Positions 50,481-55,257 of a stretch of 55,257 nucleotides of DNA are shown one piece after another. Every line of letters begins with the position of its first letter. The stretch's first letter is position 1. Under the pieces are notes generated by a model that made no database searches, was not told the DNA's origin, and worked only from the letters and a program-made list of their open reading frames with translations. The stretch is taken from the NCBI GenBank assembly GCA_025603075.1, contig MU626395.1:1-55257 (forward strand), given 5' to 3'. Source of the DNA: Neoconidiobolus thromboides FSU 785 (Eukaryota > Entomophthoromycota > Entomophthoromycetes > Entomophthorales > Neoconidiobolaceae). The position numbers and the translations under genes are program-made.

Positions 50481-52492
50481 TAAAGAATAAAACTCATAAG
50501 CCACCAAAATTATCAAATGAATCTATCTAAAATCTTGTTTATTACAAGTTACAAGTTTTTTATTAATTTCGAAAAAATAAAATAATGAAAAACAATGTAT
50601 TTTATTTTATTTTATTTTTTATTATTCAATGTAATTATGATAAAATTAAATTACAAATAATTTTAATCCAAAAATTTATTCTATCTTAGAGAGTACAGAT
50701 TTGTGGCTTAAACAATTAACTTCAATTAATTATACTCAATAAGGCTTCTTTATCTTAATTCCAACAATTGGAAACTATTAGCCAATAAAAGGTGGAATTA
50801 ATTAATAAGTTACTCCTACTGAATAGGTTGTCAAAATATCAAATCAAATGTAAATTCACCTTAGTGCACCTTCTTTTTATTAGATAAAACTTTATTCCCA
50901 ACTTATCTCAGTTAAAACTTGATCGGAATAAAACATCTGATTATACTTTTCGAAAATTGACAACAATTAAATACATTACGCATAAAATCTTAACAATATA
51001 TACGATAGTAACCCTTTTAAACATTATCCATGTCTTTACACTGTAGATTCACTCAAATTTATTAATTTTATTATAAATTATTGATTTGAAATATAAAGTT
51101 TTAGCATATTTAATAGGCAACTATTTTCTATTTATTTAATAAATTGGTAAGCTAGTTTCATTGGCTAATAGTTATTTGATTCTATTCTTAACCCTTGACT
51201 ATTTCTATTTTTAAATATCCTAATTTATACTTATTCTCTATTTAGCCAATCAAAGCACTGCCCTAAAGATAATATTAATTATTGCCCAAATTGATAATTT
51301 ATTAGTTAAAGTAACTTTTTAAATTTTTTTTATCCCATTTAGTAAGATCAGCCTATTTTTGTATTCCGACTAATAGATAAAATAAATAACCATTTTATGA
51401 ACCGAAATTAAAGTTTTATAAATTGAAGAGTGAAATAAACTCAGCCCAAAATTCGATGATGCTTCGTCTCACATAGTTTTACTTGTTATATAGTTATTAG
51501 TTTATGTTATGATATGATTCAATGTCGTCGATATTTATTTTATAGGTAAGTCTAAAACTTAAATTAAAATCACAAGTTGCTTTAACTATTGGATATTCTC
51601 AATTAAGGAATAATCCTGTATGTAAAATTTAAGCCAATTAAAAGTTTTTTTATCAGCTTTAAATTTATTATGGCTAAGTAGTGATATTAGTTCATGTTTT
51701 AAAAAAAACTAATTAACCAATAATTTTGATAGAAATCATTACAATCTACCAATGATTTTTGGCTTTACTTTATGCTCACCTGAGTTATTAGACAACTAGC
51801 CAATCGATGTAGGCCATTACAAGCTTGACTTTCATGGTTTATGCAAAAAATGAAAGCTTTGCTTTGTGAAAATAAACCCAAAAAGGAAAAAGCTAGGCTA
51901 GAGCTCAAATTGAAATCTTTATTTTAACTGGGGTTAAAGCTAATTTCAGCAAATCCCCTCAATTTTCTCCAATTGTAAACCTTGTAAATTAATAAAAAAT
52001 AAGTACAGGCACCACTCTCTTTATCTTTTAAGCAATTTTACAATTTTATTAAACTTATTTAACATAAAACAAGTCAGCTTTGAACAAGATATTAACAAAA
52101 GACCTTTAATCAATACCCCTATTGCATCTCAGTTTATCTCAATTCAACACTTACTTTGTCCAATTAAACTATAAAGTTTTAAGTTTAGAGTAATTAACAT
52201 ACCTCAAAGACTTGGTCATTATTTTTCAAATTTCAAACGTACAGACGATCGATATTTAACTACTGTCACTTTAACAGTTTAATTTTATCACTATTTACAT
52301 ATTTGATGAATCTTATCTAAGAGTTATAAAATCAGAGTATTATTTATTGAGCCCTTTCATTATCACAGCATAAAAACGCTATATTACTTATAGTTTATAA
52401 GTAATCGATTTCTATAAGCACTACATTTATTTTATTTAAGGAATTTTCAGTTGTTGTTTCGATTTTAAACTATTTTGATATAAATTGTAAAT

Positions 52493-54347
52493 ATGGATCT
52501 TCCTCACTGTTCACTTTTTATTGTTCAAGCAGGCCAATTACCTGCATATTTATCCTCATTAAATTCAAAGAATAAAATAAGCAAGCCCGACATCAAGCTC
52601 CCCACACTATTACCCAAACCAACACAGCTAATCACCACAAATCCAAAAACCTTACCTCTAGAATCATTAGAAACTGCCCTTTTAACAATTCCAAATGTAT
52701 ATTTACTCCCTTGTGGCATTTCAACGATTTCCGATTTGAAAGAGAATTTAACTCAATCAAAGACATATATATTATTTCTTATCGATTTAGATGAGAATAA
52801 CACACATTGTAACTTTTGTTTAAACTCAACTCATAACAAAGAATGTTTAAGAGGATCTGCCCTTTTATCTCATCTTTATAACCATATAAAATCCACTGAA
52901 TTACAAAATGTTGTTCCTTTAGGTAAAGATAAAAATTTATAAGGATTAAAGCAAATGTTTAATTTATTTTTTAGTCATGTCAGCTGTTTGGTCGCCTCAT
53001 AAAATTAAAGAGTCATTAGACCTTGGTGCCGTAGATTATTTTACAAAACCGATTTCTAAAAAAGCAGCACAATCTTTATGGATAAATGTTTTTCGATTCC
53101 ATTCTCTCAAGTATCCAACTTTAATAAAACGACTTCCCTCTTTTAACTTGGCTCCGGTAGGGCTATTTAAAAAGCCAGCATTATCCTTAGACAGTCATTT
53201 AGAGGGCGTGATAGTCGATTATTACACACCACAATCTTCTATTTTAAATAGAAATCCTCTTGATTATAGTAAATTTATAAGGTCATCTATTCGTTCCCAA
53301 CAGTTGTTACGTCGTATAAAGAGAAAGAAGTTTAACCCATACCAACTTTCTGAGTCCGAATTGATAACCAGTTGTAAAATAATATTCGAAGACACTTTTC
53401 GTCAAATAGGAGTTCCAATCATTCCTGGAAGGCTTGAAAAATTTATCCTTGTGACCAAGTCATCATACCTTGAAAATGATTATCACAATTTTTGTCATGC
53501 TGTAGATGTACTTCAAGCCACCTACCTTTTCTTAACCTCTATGGGATTAAAGCACATATCTGACCCAAATGTTCCTTGCTCAATTCATTTACTTTCGACA
53601 AAGCACATTACTGCTTTATTAGTAGCTGCCCTTGGACATGATGTTGGACATCCTGGGGTCAATAACTCCTTTTTAATTAAAACTGGAATCCCCTTAGCAT
53701 CGATGTATTCAAATGTAGCTGTATTAGAAAAGTTTCATGCTTTGGCTCTTGTAAATCTCATTCATTCACAAGATTGCCTCTTTTTCCCTGATCTTTTTTC
53801 TGATCTTTCTGAATTTTATTCATTGATATCAGATATTATTATAGCTACTGATATGGCTGCCCATTTTGATCATTTAAAAAGAATTCAAGACCTCGGAGAA
53901 AGGAGGAAATTTTCTGACTATAAAATCAATGAAAAGGATTCTTTGATTATTTTATCTGCGCTAATAAAATGTTCTGATCTCATTAATGTGACAAGGCCAT
54001 TTGATATTGCTAAAGACTGGACTCGATGCCTTACTGAAGAGCTCCATAAGCAATGTTGCATGGAGCTTGCACTTGGTATAGATCCACAACTCCCTTTAGA
54101 TCAGCTACGTGGACCACAAAATGCATCACAGGTGAGTTTTATACAGAATATGGCACTTCCCTTATTTGATTGTACTGCTGATTTATTATCCGAACTTTCT
54201 TTATTTCCCCAACAACTTCAATCTAATTTATCCCTTTGGAAGCACCTTGATTCCTCTGGATTAGAATCACCAAAATCTCTAGAAAATAGGCCTTCTTCCA
54301 GTTTGTCACCTAGACAATCTCGAGTTACCTTGGTAGCCGGGATATAA
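52493..54347 (+). CDS. Receiver-like domain fused to class I cyclic-nucleotide phosphodiesterase (RegA-like)
   Basis: Two exons, 52493..52922 and 52975..54347, encode 600 residues. Residues 1-185 look like a degenerate response-regulator receiver: strand SLFIVQ, a long insert, then VYLLPCG, the phospho-acceptor strand YILFLIDLDEN (Asp98 or Asp100), VPLVMSA (Ser146 at the Thr/Ser switch position) and LGAVDYFTKPIS with the conserved Lys168. The acidic pair after strand 1 is missing (VQAG). The C-terminal PDEase I domain is complete: YHNFCHAVDV (His314, His318), GHDVGHPGVNN (His365, Asp366), ATDMAAHF (Asp436), KCSDLINVTRPF and the invariant Gln529 in SQVSFIQ. It should hydrolyse cAMP/cGMP. The only well-known receiver-PDE of this design is Dictyostelium RegA, where phosphorylation of the receiver activates the phosphodiesterase. 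Confidence 0.85.
52923..52974 (+). other. Intron inside the receiver domain
   Basis: 52 bp, GTAAAG donor, TTTTAG acceptor. It splits the VPLV|MSA strand; splicing makes codon 144 (G|TC, Val) and brings the conserved Lys168 segment into frame. Confidence 0.85.
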
Positions 54348-54903
54348 AGTAAAGCGACCAAGCTATGCAATTGGCGAATAGTTGATTGTGTCTATATAGA
54401 TTAAGTTATAATTTAAAAATAGTATTAACCAAAAATTGGTTCCATCTGGAACCATTTATCTCATTTCTAGTGTATTCAAATATCTTCTCGATCCTTATGT
54501 AATATTTCCTTTCCATCCGCTTTAAACATTCTAACAAAAGAACTATTTCATGCTATTTTTATTCAAAAAAAGATATTTCACAAACTCATTAAAAAAAATC
54601 TAATAAAAAAAGTATATTACATTTTTGAACCTTTTAACTTAAGAAAACATTTAGGTATTAACAAGCTCATTATGAAACAGTTTTAATATCCTTTTAACTA
54701 TTTATTTTTAAGCTATCATATTTCTATAATTAGTGAAAAGGATATAATTATTATATTGAAAGAAAAGTTAAAAATTTATTTGATAGAATCACAACTCATA
54801 ACAAAATTTAATAACTTGGAATTTTATAGTTATTAGATACAAAAGATCTTGCAATATTAAATTATGACTAAAATCCAAGTTTTATTTACAATGTATTAAA
54901 CAA
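54348..54903. other. Convergent 3' spacer
   Basis: About 550 bp between the convergent phosphodiesterase and CsbD-like coding ends. Contains GGTTCCATCTGGAACC (near 54436), a near-perfect short palindrome that could be a 3' hairpin. Otherwise AT-rich with no gene. Confidence 0.45.
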
Positions 54904-55203
54904 TTAAGAATTCATTTCCTTTTTAGCATCACCTTGTAATTTAGAAGCTTTACCTTCAGCTTGCATTTGCTCATTACCAATAGCTGATCCAACAGTATCT
55001 TTAACACTTCCTTTTACACTATCTTTAGAACCTTCAGCATAGCCTTTAGCTTGAGCAGCTTTATATTCAGCATCACCTTCAGCTCTTTGAGCAGCACCTT
55101 TAGATTCAAGAGAATGATTACCAAGAGCAGAACCTACATTTTCTTTAATGGATCCAATGGTAGAGTTATAGTTACCAGACATTTTTGATGGGCTTCCAGT
55201 CAT
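54904..55203 (-). CDS. CsbD-like stress protein, two-repeat
   Basis: Single exon, 99 residues. Two tandem CsbD-like repeats: IGSIKENVGSALGNHSLESKGAAQRAEGDAEYK and VKDTVGSAIGNEQMQAEGKASKLQGDAKKE, each with the G-x-x-K-x-x-V-G-x-A-hG-N core. The composition is Ala, Gly, Lys, Ser and Glu, without Cys or Trp; highly soluble and probably intrinsically disordered. CsbD proteins are general-stress proteins in bacteria, and fungal relatives are described as small stress-related or DNA-structure-binding proteins. The codons are GC-richer than the surroundings, as expected for a highly expressed gene. A second Met (codon 8) could be the start. The promoter runs off the window edge. Confidence 0.9.
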   Translation of the reverse strand: MTGSPSKMSGNYNSTIGSIKENVGSALGNHSLESKGAAQRAEGDAEYKAAQAKGYAEGSKDSVKGSVKDTVGSAIGNEQMQAEGKASKLQGDAKKEMNS

Positions 55204-55257
55204 TTTGATTATTTAATTTGATATTTAATAATTAATTTGTTAGTTAATTTGTTTTTG

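Larger units (their letters stand above)
47759..52492. other. Large gene-poor region
   Basis: About 4.7 kb without a convincing gene between ETFDH and the phosphodiesterase gene. It holds four MITE copies (48714-49689), a structured inverted repeat (48955-49040) and possibly a decayed gene fragment near 50340-50480. From 50500 to 52490 it is AT-rich with many TAATTA/CTAATT runs. I see no ORF, RNA gene or element there. The last 300 bp are the phosphodiesterase leader and promoter. A 61-codon frame at 49670-49855 starts from TTG and ends inside a MITE; not called. Confidence 0.5.

Overview
The window is nuclear DNA from a very AT-rich, intron-rich fungus. Most genes are interrupted by 40-60 bp introns of the GTAAGT/GTAAAT ... 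(TA)CTAA(C/T) ... TTTAG type. All three standard stop codons are used. Several gene families are typical of, or confined to, fungi: a Gag1-like clamp protein, a Met30/SconB-type F-box WD protein, a Hal4/Hal5-type kinase and a Bni1/For3-like formin. Others are rare in yeasts and moulds: a RUN-FYVE protein and a response-regulator/cAMP-phosphodiesterase fusion. This mix suggests an early-diverging fungal lineage (Zoopagomycota/Mucoromycota or a zoosporic group). That placement is inference; I cannot name the species.

Layout, left to right. 1-2.27 kb is gene-free and carries six copies of a ~100 bp inverted-repeat element. 2.3-10.3 kb has three minus-strand genes: a Gag1-like clamp protein, a small secreted Cys-rich protein and a long diaphanous-type formin. 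10.8-17.7 kb has a sulfite oxidase, an MtnX-like HAD phosphatase and a Met30/SconB-type F-box WD protein, all tied to sulfur or methionine biology. 17.8-26.3 kb has CTF18, a ZNG1/CobW zinc chaperone, TYW3 and mitochondrial IDH2. 28.1-34.5 kb has ROK1, GSK3 and TOM40. 35.5-43.2 kb has a tiny secreted-peptide gene, PEX7, the mitochondrial Obg GTPase MTG2, a Hal4/Hal5-like kinase, a 70-residue unknown and TIP41. 43.3-47.8 kb has a RUN-coiled-coil-FYVE protein and ETF-ubiquinone oxidoreductase. 47.8-52.5 kb is gene-poor with four more elements. 52.5-55.2 kb has the receiver-phosphodiesterase fusion and a CsbD-like stress protein.

Genes are independent eukaryotic units, often convergent or divergent with short gaps (61 bp between ZNG1 and TYW3; 105 bp between TIP41 and the RUN-FYVE gene). 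Functional themes are mitochondrial biogenesis and metabolism (TOM40, MTG2, IDH2, ETFDH), nutrient/stress signalling (TIP41, GSK3, Hal-type kinase, cAMP phosphodiesterase) and sulfur metabolism.

Most notable signals: (1) a RegA-like fusion of a degenerate receiver domain with a class I cyclic-nucleotide phosphodiesterase; (2) fifteen copies of one short TA-flanked hairpin MITE family, all between genes; (3) a FYVE finger with Asp in place of one zinc-binding Cys; (4) a 36-codon secreted micropeptide gene with a TATA box. Splice joins were done by eye from reading frame and consensus, so exact exon edges in the many-exon genes are approximate unless stated.
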